Assembly (NCBI GenBank): GCA_022843085.1
Contig: JALHOI010000221.1
Coordinates: 1 to 5,721, forward strand
Direction of reading: 5' to 3'
Length of the DNA: 5,721 nt
DNA from: Pseudobdellovibrionaceae bacterium
Lineage (GTDB): Bacteria > Bdellovibrionota > Bdellovibrionia > Bdellovibrionales > JAMPXM01
Part shown: one piece after another, positions 5,640 to 5,721 of the stretch
How the letters are laid out: each line of letters begins with the position of its first letter
Position numbering within the stretch: position 1 is the first letter of the stretch
Program-made: the position numbers and the translations under genes
Notes under the pieces: generated by a model
What the model was told of the DNA's origin: nothing
Seen by the model: only the letters and a program-made list of their open reading frames with translations
Databases searched by the model: none

Positions 5640-5681
5640 GTGATACGGATCACATGCCCAGAGGGTTCATCACGAGCCCTC
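5640..5681 (+). repeat. Two tandem hairpins after the lipoprotein gene
   Basis: GTGAT-ACGG-ATCAC (5640-5653) is a perfect 5-base stem with a tetraloop. Seven bases later GAGGGTT-catcacg-AGCCCTC (5661-5681) forms a 7-pair stem with one G-T wobble. They begin 13 bases after the stop codon, but no T-run follows, so a classical intrinsic terminator is not supported; they may protect the mRNA 3' end. No coding sequence is visible between 5628 and the adapter. Confidence 0.4.
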
Positions 5682-5708
5682 AGCGCGGAGCTTCGTGAAT
5701 CGGAAAGA

Positions 5709-5721
5709 AGATCGGAAGAGC
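5709..5721 (+). other. Illumina adapter remnant at contig end
   Basis: The final 13 bases, AGATCGGAAGAGC, are identical to the start of the common Illumina TruSeq adapter. They are almost certainly untrimmed library sequence. The genomic sequence should be taken to end at or before 5708. Confidence 0.93.

Overview
This window looks like one whole metagenome or draft-genome contig from a Gram-negative bacterium, most likely Bdellovibrionota (the Bdellovibrio/Oligoflexia group). The pointers are a TIGR02147/DUF4423-type regulator (a family abundant there and in Fibrobacter), a pilin-like protein with the 'YTTDL' and 'NLDADxxLDVW' pattern common in deltaproteobacterial pilins, and a secreted HExxH lipoprotein with a 'GGGN' segment. 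The taxon is inferred from protein style, not from a marker gene. The last 13 bases are exactly the start of the standard Illumina adapter, so the right edge is an assembly end and not genomic sequence.

Layout from left to right. (1) A patatin-like phospholipase on the minus strand fills positions 1-1023 and runs off the left edge. (2) A 117-base divergent gap leads to a plus-strand, single-pass, pilin-like membrane protein (1141-1863). (3) Its 3' end overlaps tail-to-tail, by 81 bases, a minus-strand radical SAM protein of the YhcC/TIGR01212 family (1783-2862). (4) Just upstream in the same direction is a small VOC/bleomycin-resistance-type protein (2938-3318). (5) Beyond a 184-base gap rich in inverted repeats is a TIGR02147-type regulator (3503-4305, minus), split into two frames by a single-base shift. 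(6) A 119-base divergent gap carrying a 21-base dyad leads to a plus-strand putative zinc-metallopeptidase lipoprotein (4425-5627). (7) About 80 bases with two small hairpins and the adapter remnant finish the contig.

The minus-strand genes from 4305 to 1783 (regulator, VOC protein, radical SAM protein) could be partly co-transcribed, but the 184-base structured gap suggests the VOC gene has its own leader or promoter. The clearest functional link is the divergent pair of regulator and lipoprotein: the dyad between them overlaps plausible -35 elements in both directions, which would suit autoregulation plus control of the lipoprotein. No CRISPR array, transposase, tRNA or rRNA is visible. I found no convincing new multi-gene system. 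The points most worth checking are the frameshifted regulator, the divergent dyad, the convergent overlap, the pilin-like protein without a prepilin cleavage site, the lipoprotein's HExxHxxGxxE motif and the structured leaders around the VOC gene.
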